Below are positions 50,203 to 63,200 of a stretch of 64,000 nt of DNA, one piece after another. This stretch comes from Acanthosoma haemorrhoidale (Eukaryota; Arthropoda; Insecta; Hemiptera; Acanthosomatidae): the NCBI GenBank assembly GCA_930367205.1, contig OV884014.1:78471104-78535103 (forward strand), written 5' to 3'. The notes beneath the pieces are model-generated. The model was not told the DNA's origin and searched no databases. It saw only the letters and a list, made by a program, of their open reading frames with translations. A program made the translations under genes and the position numbers. Numbering within the stretch: position 1 is the stretch's first letter; each line of letters begins with the position of its first letter.

Positions 50203-51475
50203 ATGAAAGAAACTCTTGTAAGACATGAACATATAACTAAAGATAATCAAATCAAATCATCACATGACTTAACCTTTCTAGAACTTGACGATATGGAAAC
50301 AGAAGAAGACATAGACAGATTAATAGAAGCAACTCATAATGACTCAGAAGAATACAACCCAATTTTACAAGAACTCAACCCAGAAGCCATAGAAGACAAA
50401 ATTAGTGTAGTAGCTACACAGCTAGACTCCCAATACCAAAACTTTAGTAAAGAACAATTTCGTATAGCCCCTGTCGACATAGCAATAAATGTTGAAAACA
50501 CCAAATTATAATAACCAGAGGACATAAAAACGTACAATTTACCAAACCATTTCATAAAAGAAGATATGAGATTTCTATCAATAATGAGGAAGAATTAGAC
50601 CAAATATTAGAACAAATTATACACCCAAAAAATGTAAGGAATTTATTGTGAATCGAAACTCAATGACTATTTCCTAATAACTACTTGGTATGATGAACAA
50701 TTCAATACTTTATCAAGAATTATACAGACAAAATATCCTACTGTTAAGATAAAAAGATGTAACAGATAAGGACGAACAAACCGAGATTATTTCCAACTAT
50801 CACACAGAGGAGCAATTGAGACTTATGACAAATTTAGAAAACAATGTTATTTCCCCTCGATGAAACAAATTATTACAGACTATAATAACAAATGCATAGT
50901 ATGTAGAAAAACTAAGTATGAAAGGAAACCTATCAAAGCTAAATTTATGGTAACAGCTACACCAGAAAAAACTTTTGAAGATTTAATGATTAATACTTTA
51001 CATTACGAAAGACAGTACATTATCACAATAATCGATACTTTTTCAAAAAGACTATTCACAAGAACCAAGAAAAGTATAACAAGTACTAACATATGTGACA
51101 TTGTAAAACAGTACTTAGAACATGACCCGACACCAAATTCTATACGAATGGACAACGGAAGAGAGTATGAAAATAACTTAGGTACTAACTTACTTGGAAC
51201 GAATGGAATAGAACCAATGTATTTAACGCCTTAACTCGAATTCTTTAGGACTTTTGAATCGTGTTGATAATCGTGTCTTTAGGACACATTAATTGAATTA
51301 TTAAGGACATTAAATAATCAAAAATTAACTAATGAGATGCTAACTAACACACTTTCTTTAACAACTATTGCATACAACAATACCTTAAATGGAAAACTAA
51401 GTATGACTCTTGACGAGATAACGTTTGGAAAAACTAAACGAAATAACCAACAAATATCAATAAAAGAACAATATG
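50203..51475 (+). pseudogene. Errantivirus-like Pol remnant (integrase)
   Basis: A 102-codon acidic frame (50203-50511) is followed by broken text. The integrase begins with a His-His-Cys-Cys zinc finger (CIVCRKTKYERKPIK) around 50790-50940. The core shows TIIDTFSKRL and IRMDNGREYENN, then a premature stop near 51232. Decayed C-terminal text continues to the LTR insertion at 51474. RT and protease are absent. Confidence 0.7.
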
Positions 51476-52028
51476 TTTGTCGGGTTGTCACTAGGAGGTG
51501 CCTCATCACCTAGCCCTAGTGACAAGTGCGGATTGTTCGAGTTAATAACATATCTGACTCCATTTTATGATTGGTATGTGCCCCAACAATGCACTATGTT
51601 CAAGAGAAGAGGTACAGAGGTTTCATAAAGAATAAGGCATGTTTTCAGAGTTCAAGCGGAAGCGAAACAAGCATAGTTACAGGTCGCCAGGGAGTCTGCA
51701 AGGAGACTGATTTACAGGGCCAGAACCCTGGTTTAAATACCGTTTCTGCCGGGAGGCTGCGAGGGTCTAATCCGGTAGCGGTTCCCGTGCACACCTGTCA
51801 CAAGGCGCGTGACCAAAAGAGAGGCCTAAAAGGGTCGCTTAGTTTACGACTGTTTATGGCTGTCAGGTAGGACCCCTTTGCTCTTAGGCCGGTGTGTACC
51901 TGGCTGTTTATGACTTGTTTCCCTTCCGTGTTTTATTGCTTAGCACTTTACAATGATTTACATTTGTTTATAATATATATGCACTAGAGTGTAGGGTGAT
52001 TTAACTTATATAGTTAGCGGTCGCAACA
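51474..52028 (-). mobile_element. Ty3/gypsy LTR inserted in the errantivirus-like remnant, minus orientation
   Basis: 555 bp with TG...CA ends, related to 41736-42647. On the minus strand a purine tract (TTTGGGGGAGCTG at 52029-52041) lies directly before its TGTTGCGACC start. This looks like a polypurine tract, so some internal 3' sequence may have been kept on that side. No flanking target duplication is visible. Confidence 0.6.
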
Positions 52029-52129
52029 CAGCTCCCCCAAATTACCCTATACTCGGTAAAGTTTGACAGTTTTTTGATATTGAATTACATTACATAATAA
52101 AAAGGTACATGATACAAACATATTTCTAT

Positions 52130-53280
52130 CAATCTTTCTTAAATGCTTACACTTTTGTGTACATTGGAAATTATTTGTCGAACAATTATTACTGGATTAA
52201 TAAATGGACTATGAACGGCTATTACTTGGTTAACTGGTACTATGGATGTTACGGACAAACAACATTATGACAATGTCATAAGTGATGTTGAACGAAACAA
52301 CTATAATACAGAACATACAACAAGTAGACAGTAAATATGAGCAAAGAAATTATAGAAACTTAATTATTAAATTGATAAACGACAATTTTAATAAGGGTAG
52401 AGGAAACATGATAAGCATTGGTAAAGAGGTAGCCTTTCATGACATCTATATAACTCTAACACATTTATATAAGAAACTAAATGACTTAATACTAATACAT
52501 ACACCAAAATATAACATTAGCTTCAAGAAAAAGCAAAAAGAGACATTTTATACCACAAAAACAAAATGTTTCAGATGGAGAACAGATGGGCATTGATACT
52601 GACAGTGACAATAGCTGCAAATAATAATAATAAAATGATAATCAAATCATGGAAGTAATCAACGGTGTAGACAGCACCCATCCTGCTATGCACCTAACCG
52701 AACTGTACGACATATTAAATATTACTTAATTGTACAAATACTAGACATAGAACAGTCTTTGGAAACATGTAGAATGGAGAACCCTCATGCTAACGTGATA
52801 AAACATGCCGACTTAAGTGATGACCAACTTATATCACAAGACTTGGAAGTCATTTGGTAACAAGTAAAATTTCATGTGCTATACGAAACGGACTCATTCA
52901 TTACAACATACAATTACCAAAGAAATGACCAAAAGTAAGTTCAATCTATCTTTTACCTGCGCCTGTACGAAAGGACAATCATGTAATAACCACTATAGTA
53001 CCAAACAATTTAATTCTGTACAATATACAAGAAACCTTTGTTGGAACATGTAACTATATAAAATCCAACTCATTTTGTATTAAAATTAAGAATATAGCAA
53101 TAATTGCATATCTAACGCATTGCATAAAAACTTATGAATGTATCACCACAACTATTGTAACTGATTTTATAGATGTATATTTAACTTTTAATTTATGATA
53201 GGTATTAATTGTAAGTAATAGTACCTTACCTATACACTTACCTTTCTCCTCTATTATTAAGTTAGATACTAAGGAAATAT
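52130..53280 (+). pseudogene. Errantivirus/baculovirus-F-like envelope fragment
   Basis: From about 52170 a Gly-rich hydrophobic segment followed by an Asp-containing, heptad-like region resembles the fusion-peptide and first helical region of insect errantiviral Env. An in-frame stop interrupts the hydrophobic segment. A 104-codon frame at 52282-52596 continues the helical part in another frame. Downstream to about 53280 only scattered Cys-containing pieces remain. Clearly non-functional as found. Confidence 0.5.
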
Positions 53281-53712
53281 TTTATAACCAAATTGAGAAA
53301 AATGTATTTAGAAACTAATTTATTGCCTACAAAACATGTTATTTTTTAATATCACCATCCTGCCTAGGAGTTCAGGAATTAAAAACGGGAGACCTTTTAT
53401 AATGCTAAGATAAGAAGTAGAAGGGGGTCATCAGAACTATGTACCTGCCTCGTGACTTCATGGAAGTCTCTGATGGTTCCTGTTATTTTTAAGTAAGCAA
53501 CCGCATCCTTCAAAGACCTCCCTACTTCCCAGAATCTTATCCTTTTCTTATACATACGTGTCTCAGCTTTACCCCAGACCCCACTAGTCCCTAGATATTC
53601 CAACCAGTATTTGGTAACTTTATTCTTAATATTTGTATATACCAGTGTTTTGCTTGTACTTCATAATAAAGCTTTTCATTATTTTCTTTTAAAAGACTCT
53701 CCTCTATAAAGA
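53281..53712. other. Spacer with one unassigned minus-strand frame
   Basis: A 68-codon minus-strand frame at 53397-53603 has no recognised motif and may belong to the LINE remnant next to it. Confidence 0.35.
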
Positions 53713-53994
53713 TTATTTAACTATCGAAGGCAGCTTCTGTAGTGTTCTTGTACCGGCCTCCGATGATTTCAGACGTTTAACGATGAAAAGCACTAGGCAC
53801 AATATGGGCCCTTGAGGTAGTCCACAGACCAAAGGCGCAGTCTCGGAGAGGGTTCGTTTAGAGTTGCTATGGGCTCCATATTGAACAGTGTCCTGGGGGC
53901 AGTCTAGCGAGATCATCGCCATGGCTAAGTTCTTGTTGAGGTTCTGGCTAGCTTCTTTAGTTTCATGAGGGAATGGCACGAAGAAATTTGGCAA
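53713..53994 (-). pseudogene. Non-LTR retrotransposon reverse-transcriptase fragment
   Basis: The frame holds CGLPQGPILCLVLFIV, matching the conserved G-x-PQG-x-x-x-x-P-x-LF block of LINE reverse transcriptases (with the usual Gly-Pro changed to Cys-Leu). It is preceded by the usual polar stretch. Both the upstream and downstream RT blocks are missing. Confidence 0.65.
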
Positions 53995-54032
53995 GACAAG
54001 ACCAGATCATTGGGAAAATATACAAGACAAAA

Positions 54033-54038
54033 TTTATT
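54033..54038 (-). terminator. Poly(A) signal after the 54108 stop
   Basis: AATAAA on the minus strand about 70 nt after the TAA at 54108-54110. It supports 54108-54277 being a genuine 3' terminal exon. Confidence 0.55.
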
Positions 54039-54107
54039 AACAAAATCGTTCATATATATGTATAGATTTTAATAAAATTAGTAAATTTTCATGATACATT
54101 ACTATAG

Positions 54108-54277
54108 TTATGATTGCATCAGAAAGTTTATAATAGTCATGGAATAATAAGCCATTCTTCCTAAATACATCACGATGTTCTCATGCGGCCCATATCTTAA
54201 CTTGTCTGAAAAGTCGTCCATCGTTTTCACGCAGTTATTATAATCTATCGTTATACTATCTATGAAGGCTTTTATTC
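54108..54277 (-). CDS. Candidate 3' terminal exon of the mini-exon gene
   Basis: TTTGTTTTTCAG acceptor at 54278, open in exactly the phase that follows a phase-1 donor: IKAFIDSITIDYNNCVKTMD, then FSDKLRYGPHENIVMYLGRM, ending NFLMQS and a stop with a poly(A) signal 70 nt on. The only phase-1 donor seen in the preceding exon is A/GTAATA at 56154, giving ...GQKYE-R-IKAF.... The composition looks like a small helical domain. Alternatively it belongs to a separate gene. Confidence 0.5.
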
Positions 54278-57200
54278 CTGAAAAACAAAATAGCATACTT
54301 GATTATATCGATCAATACATCTTGTCAAATTCACTTTTTTTATAATCAAACTCCTTCTCCAAATTAAATTTAGTACTCGTCTGTTCCTTACTCGAGATGA
54401 ATTGCTACTACTAAAACTGATCAAACTGCTATCCCCACCCTTGTCTACTATCCAGTGTGACCAACTAAACAGATATAACCATTTAATATCTTTCAAACCA
54501 TAAAACATGGTTTACACTCCCCCACGATATTTAGGAAGACAATTCTAGCTTGATATTGTTTACAAATGCGGATTGTTGCTTTAAAAATATAAATGTGTTG
54601 TTAAGTAGTTCTATTTTTAGTTGTTATTTTTCTAATTTTCAACAGATGTTAAGGTTTGTATTCGCTATTTAGGTTTTATTGCGTGCTTGATATTGGTATA
54701 TTTTCAGTGAGTAGATAAGCTGATTGTATACTGATCATAAAATACATACATATTTAGTATGGTAATGACGATTAATAAATCCATAGCGTTAAACCTAGTG
54801 AAGAGGTTAGACCCGACTGAAAGATAGTAGTTGGCACTCAGGTGCTAGTGCGATTAGCTTGTTAAATCTTAACCTTAAATAAATATGTCTTCATTGGATT
54901 CGTTAATTTTTCTTTTCTTGTTTCAAGTAGCTACTCATTTAACCTCACGAAACTGAGTCAACCTCAACATCGCCTACGAAAAAATCCCAAGGAATCGAAC
55001 TCAGGTTTCTGCAGTTGGCAGCCAGCATACTAACCATTGGACTACAGGGTGGGACGGTTCATAAAAAGGAATAAATGTCCATTATTAAGTAATAGTTGGT
55101 TATTTTATTAGTTCTGAGGTGTGAAAGTTGGTAACACTGGATGGTAGAGCGGGGCGGATGGAGATAGTAGTTGTAACAGCAGCTGTTTCATTTTGGGTAA
55201 GTAACAGACGAGTCAAATCAAATTCACCCTTTTGCAAATAAAATTCATTCTTTTGCAGTTTAATCCAAGAAATCAAACCAAATTACAATTAATTATTAAT
55301 AAATTCAAAATTATATTTATTACAAAGATGTTCATGAAATAGTTATTTAAAGAGAAATTACTAATTCATTAAATTGTAATATATGCAAATCATAGTTTTA
55401 AATTAACTGGCACCTTAATATAAATATTCATGTAATAATTTAACAATTTGTAGAGGTAACAGTTGCAACAGAGTTATTACTAAGAACTATCTAGTGTTCA
55501 AGAGTTTAAGGTTCTGCTAGCTTATTTATTACAAAGGATTTCCCTTTAATAAGAAGACATCCTTAGGGTTCATCATTACAGAATATGATCAGGAGCGTAC
55601 GCAGAATTTTTTTTTTTTTGGGGGGGGGGGCAGATTTAATAAGAAGAAAATACAAGCCAAAATACCCAATACCGCAATAAGTGGACTGTATAATATAGAT
55701 TGTCACAATCTTGCTACACTGGGGAGACAGAGAAAGAATCTGTACCAATAATGTTCCTTTTGACTTCCCGTTGTTGCGGTTCATAACAACGTAAATAAAA
55801 AAAACTTATATTTAAAAAAAAGTAACACCATTTGAAAAATATAACACCATACTGTTTTATCAGGGATGATTGAAATAAGTAGACCTGACAGACTGACAGA
55901 CGAAGACCACCCCTTTGAGCCCAACAATAAGAAACTAATTTAGTTCGATAGCAACCAAATTCTTTTTGATATAATCAGTAAATCACTAAAATATTGGGGG
56001 AAAAACCTATTAATATTGGTTAGTCAAAACACCATTACAAATTAAGGCAATTCTATTATTAGTGCCCAAGCTTTCCCGTGCTCGGAGTTTGTTCAAATTA
56101 AATTCCTCACTCGTATTGTAGAACTGGTTAGATTACGTAAATAAAAGCTATTACTTTCATATTTTTGACCGAAGCCAAAAAATCTCGTGAAAAAATTCAG
56201 TTTTGTGATAATCGGGCACACCAGCGACATAGTGGATTCGCCTTTCACATACGAGTTGCTGGGGACCACGGAGCTTGGAGTAGTAACAGCAGGCAACTCT
56301 GCAACACAGAAATATTTCGATAAATATGTAGTATCCCTGTAACACAACTGAATCAATAATGATGAAGTAAATTAGTATTTTATTGCATTTACCGGTAACA
56401 GGTAATGAAGGTTGTACAGTTGTATTAGGTATATCATTTCCATTTGTTCCGGTCGAGGGGTCTGTAACATAGCACAATTATGATTGATCTCAAGTAACCC
56501 TATAAAGCAATACAATTGTAACTAAGGTCAAGCAAGCTTATAACATAATAGCGATTAATCTCAACCAAGCATACATCATAAAGCAATTGCGATTAATCTC
56601 AACAAAGCATACGACATAAACCAATTGGTATTAATTTCAACAAAGCAAACAACACAAAGCAATTGCCATTAATCTGGATTAGGCCTGTAAAGCAACACAA
56701 TTGGAAGTAATCTCAAGCACCGAATCACTAATAATCTCGATTCGTTTTTATTATAGTTGTTTAAACATTTTGTTCTTCTATTCTACTATTCGTTTTATCA
56801 TTTACATTCTGTTCGCCATGTCTGTTTCGACGTGCATAAAGTTTGTAATACAATGCAGTAGTAATGTATATCAATCAAGCCTACAACTGACTCACTAATG
56901 ATCTCAAGTAAAATCGTATTTTATTGTAGTTAATTTACCGGTAACATGTAATGAAGATTGTGCTCTTGTTTTCGGTAAATCACTTCCATTTGTTCTGGTT
57001 GTAGGTTCTGTAACACAGTACAAATGTCATTGATCTGAAGTAAGCTTGTAAAGCAATACAATAGGAAGAGGTCTGAAACAAGGTTATAATACTGCCGAGT
57101 CGCAAATAATCCCAAATCAATTTGTTTTTTATTATAATTGCTTAACCAATATCTTGTTCCACCGTTCTACTATCTGTTTTATCATTTTCATTCTGTTCAA

Positions 57201-60200
57201 CCATGTCTGTTTTGAAATGCATAGAGTTTGTAATACAATACATTAGGGATGCATATTAAATAAAACTGTAACAATACCTAATCACGAATAATCTATAATC
57301 AATTCGTATTTTAATATAGTTAATTTAGTAATTATTTGTTCATCTGTTTTATCATTTAGATTGGGTTGTATAACACTTGGCATTGGGTCTCTAATACAAA
57401 TTAATTGTAATTAATATCAATCAAGCCTAAAATACAACAGACTCACTAATGATCTCAAGAAATTCGTATTTTATAGTAGTTAATTTACCGGTAACATGTA
57501 ATGAAGATTGTGCTCTTGTTTTCGGTAAATCACTTCCATTTGTTCTGGTTGTAGGTTCTGTAACACAGTACAAATGTCATTGATCTGAAGTACGCTTGTA
57601 AAGCAATACAATAGGAAGTAGTCTGAAACAAGGTTATAATACAGCCGAGTCGCAAATCATCCCAAATCAATTTGTTTTTTATTATAATTGCTTAACCAAT
57701 ATCTTGTTCCACCGTTCTACTATCTGTTTTATCATTTTCATTCTGTTCAACCATGTCTGTTTTGAAATGCATAGAGTTTGTAATACAATACATTAGGGAT
57801 GCATATTAAATAAAACTGTAACAATACCTAATCACGAATAATCTATAATCAATTCGTATTTTAATATAGTTAATTTAGTAATTATTTGTTCATCTGTTTT
57901 ATCATTTAGATTGGGTTGTATAACACTTGGCATTGGGTCTCTAATACAAATTAATTGTAATTAATATCAATCAAGCCTAAAATACAACAGACTCACTAAT
58001 GATCTCAAGAAATTCGTATTTTATAGTAGTTAATTTACCGGTAACATGTAATGAAGATTGTGCTCTTGTTTTCGGTAAATCACTTCCATTTGTTCTGGAT
58101 GTAGGTTCTGTAACACAGTACAAATGTCATTGATCTGAAGTAAGCTTGTAAAGCAATACCATAGGAAGTAGTCTGAAACAAGGTTATAATACAGCCGAGT
58201 CGCAAATAATCCCAAATCAATTTGTTTTTTATTATAATTGCTTAACCAATATTTTGTTCCACCGTTCTACTATCTGTTTTATCATTTTCATTCTGTTCAA
58301 CCATGTCTGTTTTGAAATGCATAGAGTTTGTAATACAATACATTAGGGATGCATATTAAATAAAACTGTAACAATACCTAATCACGAATAATCTATAATC
58401 AATTCGTATTTTAATATAGTTAATTTAGTAATTATTTGTTCATCTGTTTTATCATTTACATTGGGTTCAATAACACTTGGCATTGGGTCTCTAATACAAA
58501 TTAATTGTAATTAATATCAATCAAGCCTAAAATACAACCGACTGACTAATGATCTCAAGTAAATTCGTATTTTATTGTAGTTAATTTACCGGTAATATGT
58601 AATGAAGATTGTGCTCTTGTTTTTGGGATATCACTTCCATTTGTTCTGGTTGTAGGTTCTGTAACACAGTACAAAAGTCATTGATCTGAAGTAAGCGTGT
58701 AAAGCAATAAAATTGGAAGCAGTCTGAAACAAGGTTATAATACAGCCGAGTCGAAAAAAAATCTAAAATCAATTCGTATTTTAATATAGTTAATTTACTA
58801 ATTATTTGTTCATCTGTTTTATCATTTAGATTGGGTTGTATAACACTTGGCATTGGGTCTCTAATACAAAATAATTGTAATTATTATCAATCAAGCCTAA
58901 AATACAACCGACTCACTAATGGTCTCAAGTAAATTCGTATTTTATTGTAGTTAATTTACCGGTAATATGTAATGAAGATTGATCAGTGGTTTTTGGGATA
59001 TCACTTCCATTGGTTCTGGTTGTAGGTTCTGTAACACAGTACAAAGGTCATTGATCTGAAGTAAGCTTGTAAAGCAATACAATTGGAAGAAGTCTGAAAC
59101 AAGGTTATAACACAACCGAGTCCCAAATAATCTAAAATCAATTCGTAATTTAGTATAGTTAATTTACTAATTATTTGTTCATCTGTTTTATCATTTAGAT
59201 TGGGTTGTATAACACTTGGCATTGGGTCTCTAATACAAAATAATTGTAATTATTATCAATCAAGCCTAAAATACAACCGACTCACTAATGGTCTCAAGTA
59301 AATTCGTATTTTATTGTAGTTAATTTACCGGTAATATGTAATGAAGATTGATCAGTGGTTTTTGGGATATCACTTCCATTGGTTCTGGTTGTAGGTTCTG
59401 TAACACAGTACAAAGGTCATTGATCTGAAGTAAGCTTGTAAAGCAATACAATTGGAAGAAGGCTGAAACAAGGTTATAACACAACCGAGTCCCAAATAAT
59501 CTAAAATTAATTCGTATTTTAATATAGTTAATTTAGTAATTATTTGTTCATCTGTTTTATCATTTACATTGGGTTCAATAACACTTGGCATTGGGTCTCT
59601 AATACAAATTAATTGTAATTAATATCAATCAAGCCTAAAATACAACCGACTGACTAATGATCTCAAGTAAATTCGTATTTTATTGTAGTTAATTTACCGG
59701 TAATATGTAATGAAGATTGTGCTCTTGTTTTTGGGATATCACTTCCATTTGTTCTGGTTGTAGGTTCTGTAACACAGTACAAAAGTCATTGATCTGAAGT
59801 AAGCGTGTAAAGCAATAAAATTGGAAGCAGTCTGAAACAAGGTTATAATACAGCCGAGTCGAAAAAAAATCTAAAATCAATTCGTATTTTAATATAGTTA
59901 ATTTACTAATTATTTGTTCATCTGTTTTATCATTTAGATTGGGTTGTATAACACTTGGCATTGGGTCTCTAATACAAAATAATTGTAATTATTATCAATC
60001 AAGCCTAAAATACAACCGACTCACTAATGGTCTCAAGTAAATTCGTATTTTATTGCAGTTAATTTACCGGTAATATGTAATGAAGATTGATCAGTTGTTT
60101 TTGGGATATCACTTCCATTTGTTCTGGTTGTAGGTTCTGTAACACAGTACAAAAGTCATTGATCTGAAGTAAGCTTGTAAAGCAATAAAATTGGAAGCAG

Positions 60201-63200
60201 TCTGAAACAAGGTTATAATACAGCCGAGTCGAAAAAAAATCTAAAATCAATTCGTAATTTAGTATAGTTAATTTACTAATTATTTGTTCATCTGTTTTAT
60301 CATTTAGATTGGGTTGTATAACACTTGGCATTGGGTCTCTAATACAAATTAATTGTAATTAATATCAATCAAGCCTAAAATACAACCGACTCACTAATGA
60401 TCTCAAGTAAATTCGTATTTTATTGCAGTTAATTTACCGGTAATATGTAATGAAGATTGATCAGTTGTTTTTGGGATATCACTTCCATTTGTTCTGGTTG
60501 TAGGTTCTGTAACACAGTACAAAAGTCATTGATCTGAAGTAAGCTTGTAAAGCAATACAATTGGAAGAAGTCTGAAACAAGGTTATAACACAACCGAGTC
60601 CCAAATAATCTAAAATTAATTCGTATTTTAATATAGTTAATTTACTAATTATTTGTGTTCATCTGGTTTATTATTTAGATTGGGTTGTATAACACTTGGC
60701 ATTGGGTCTCTAATACAAAATAATTGTAATTAATATCAATCAAGCCTAAAATACAACCGACTCACTAATGATCTCAAGTAAATTCGTATTTTATTGCAGT
60801 TAATTTACCGGTAATATGTAATGAAGATTGATCAGTGGTTTTTGGGATATCACTTCCATTTGTTCTGGTTGTAGGTTCTGTAACACAGTACAAAAGTCAT
60901 TGATCTGAAGTAAGCTTGTAAAGCAATAAAATTGGAAGCAGTCTGAAACAAGGTTATAATACAGCCGAGTCGAAAAAAAATCTAAAATCAATTCGTATTT
61001 TAATATAGTTAATTTACTAATTATTTGTTCATCTGTTTTATCATTTAGATTGGGTTGTATAACACTTGGCATTGGGTCTCTAATACAAAATAATTGTAAT
61101 TATTATCAATCAAGCCTAAAATACAACCGACTCACTAATGGTCTCAAGTAAATTCGTATTTTATTGTAGTTAATTTACCGGTAATATGTAATGAAGATTG
61201 ATCAGTGGTTTTTGGGATATCACTTCCATTGGTTCTGGTTGTAGGTTCTGTAACACAGTACAAAGGTCATTGATCTGAAGTAAGCTTGTAAAGCAATACA
61301 ATTGGAAGAAGTCTGAAACAAGGTTATAACACAACCGAGTCGCAAATAATCTAAAATCAATTCGTATTTTAATATAGTTAATTTACTAATTATTTGTTCA
61401 TCTGTTTTATCATTTAGATTGGGTTGTATAACACTTGGCATTGGGTCTCTAATACAAAATAATTGTAATTATTACCAATCAAGCCTAAAATACAACCGAC
61501 TGACTAATGATCTCAAGTAAATTCGTATTTTATTGTAGTTAATTTACCGGTAATATGTAATGAAGATTGTGCTCTTGTTTTTGGGATATCACTTCCATTT
61601 GTTCTGGTTGTAGGTTCTGTAACACAGTACAAAAGTCATTGATCTGAAGTAAGCTTGTAAAGCAATACAATTGGAAGCAGTCTGAAACAAGGTTATAACA
61701 CAACCGAGTCCCAAATAATCTAAAATTAATTCGTATTTTAATATAGTTAATTTACTAATTATTTGTGTTCATCTGGTTTATAATTTAGATTGGGTTGTAT
61801 AACACTTGGCATTGGGTCTCTAATACAAAATAATTGTAATTAATATCAATCAAGCCTAAAATACAACCGACTCACTAATGATCTCAAGTAAATTCGTATT
61901 TTATTGCAGTTAATTTACCGGTAATATGTAATGAAGATTGATCAGTTGTTTTTGGGATATCACTTCCATTTGTTCTGGTTGTTGGTTCTGTAACACAGTA
62001 CAAAAGTCATTGATCTGAAGTAAGCATGTAAAGCAATAAAATTGGAAGCAGTCCGAAACAAGGTTATAACACAACCGAGTCGCAAATAATCTAAAATCAA
62101 TTCGTATTTTAATATAGTTAATTTACTAATTATTTGTTCATCTGTTTTATCATTTAGATTGGGTTGTATAACACCTGGCATTGGGTCTCTAATACACAAT
62201 TATTGTAATTAATATCAATCAAGCCTAAAACACAACTGACTCACTAATTTTCTCAAGTAAATTCGTATTTTATTGTAGTTAATTTACCGGTAACAGGTAC
62301 TGAAGGTAGTTCAGTTGTTTTCGGTAAATCACTTCCATTTGTTCTGGTTGTAGGTTCTGTAACACAGGACAAATGTCATTGATCTGTAAGCTTGTAAAGC
62401 AATACAGTTGGAAGTAGTCTAGAACAAGGTTATAATACAGCCGAGTCGAAAAAAAAACTAAAATCAATTCGTATTTTATTATAGTTAATTTAGTAATTAT
62501 TTGTTCATCTGTTTTATCATTTAGATTGGGTTGTATAACACTTGGCATTGGGTCGCTAATGCAAAATAATTGTAATTAATATCAATCAAGCCTAAAATAC
62601 AACCGACTCACTAATGATCTCAAGTAAATTCGTATTTTATTGTAGTTAATTTACCGGTAATATGTAATGAAGATTGTGCTCTTGTTTTCGGTAAATCACT
62701 TCCATTTGTTCTGGTTGTAGGTTCTGTAACACAGTACAAATGTCATTGATCTGAAGTAAGCATGTAAAGCAATAAAATTGGAAGTAGTCTGAAACAAGGT
62801 TATAATACAGCCGAGTCGAAAAAAAATCTAAAATCAATTTGTTTTTTTTATTATAATTGCTTAAGCAATATTTTGTTCCACCGTTCTACTATCTGTTTTA
62901 TCATTTTCATTCTGTTCAAACATGTCTGGTGTGAAATGCATAGAGTTTGTAATACAATACATTAGTGATGCATATTAAATAAAACTGTAACAATACCTAA
63001 TAATGAATAATCTAAAATCAATTCGTATTTTAATATAGTTAATTTAGTAAATATTTGTTCATCCGTTTTATCATTTACATTGGGTTCAATAACACTTGGC
63101 ATTGGGTCTCTAATACAAATTAATTGTAATTAATATCAATCAAGCCTAAAACAAAACTAATGTTCTCAAGCAAGTTCGTATTTTATTGAAGTTAATTTAC

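Larger units (their letters stand above)
49160..53280 (+). mobile_element. Errantivirus-like (gypsy group) provirus remnant with gag, pol and env pieces
   Basis: In plus orientation: gag from about 49214 with several stops and an intact Asn/Gln-rich C-terminal frame at 49658-50197. Next comes a pol reduced to the region around and after RNase H (50203-51240 and onward) with integrase. From about 52130 there is an env-like segment. Protease and RT are missing and several stops break every domain. An LTR of another family in opposite orientation (51474-52028) separates integrase from env. Neither of the element's own LTRs was recognised. The presence of env is what suggests the insect errantivirus group. 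Confidence 0.65.

Noticed and set aside
54272..54508. 78-codon minus-strand ORF upstream of the 54108-54277 exon, possibly its first exon
   Set aside because: Its good-looking donor (CGA/GTAAGG) is phase 0, while the downstream exon needs phase 1; the 56154 donor fits better.
55605..55631. Poly-T/poly-G tract
   Set aside because: Simple homopolymer junction; no repeat family or quadruplex context beyond a single G run.
58581..62837. Family of 60-90-codon minus-strand ORFs repeating through the array, starting MPSVIQPNL and ending LPVN
   Set aside because: They read through a B mini-exon, an intron and an A mini-exon in a different frame. Copies are broken by length changes in the intron part, whereas the 69-nt A segments keep length and frame in all copies up to 63269. 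A true tandem small-protein family is not fully excluded.
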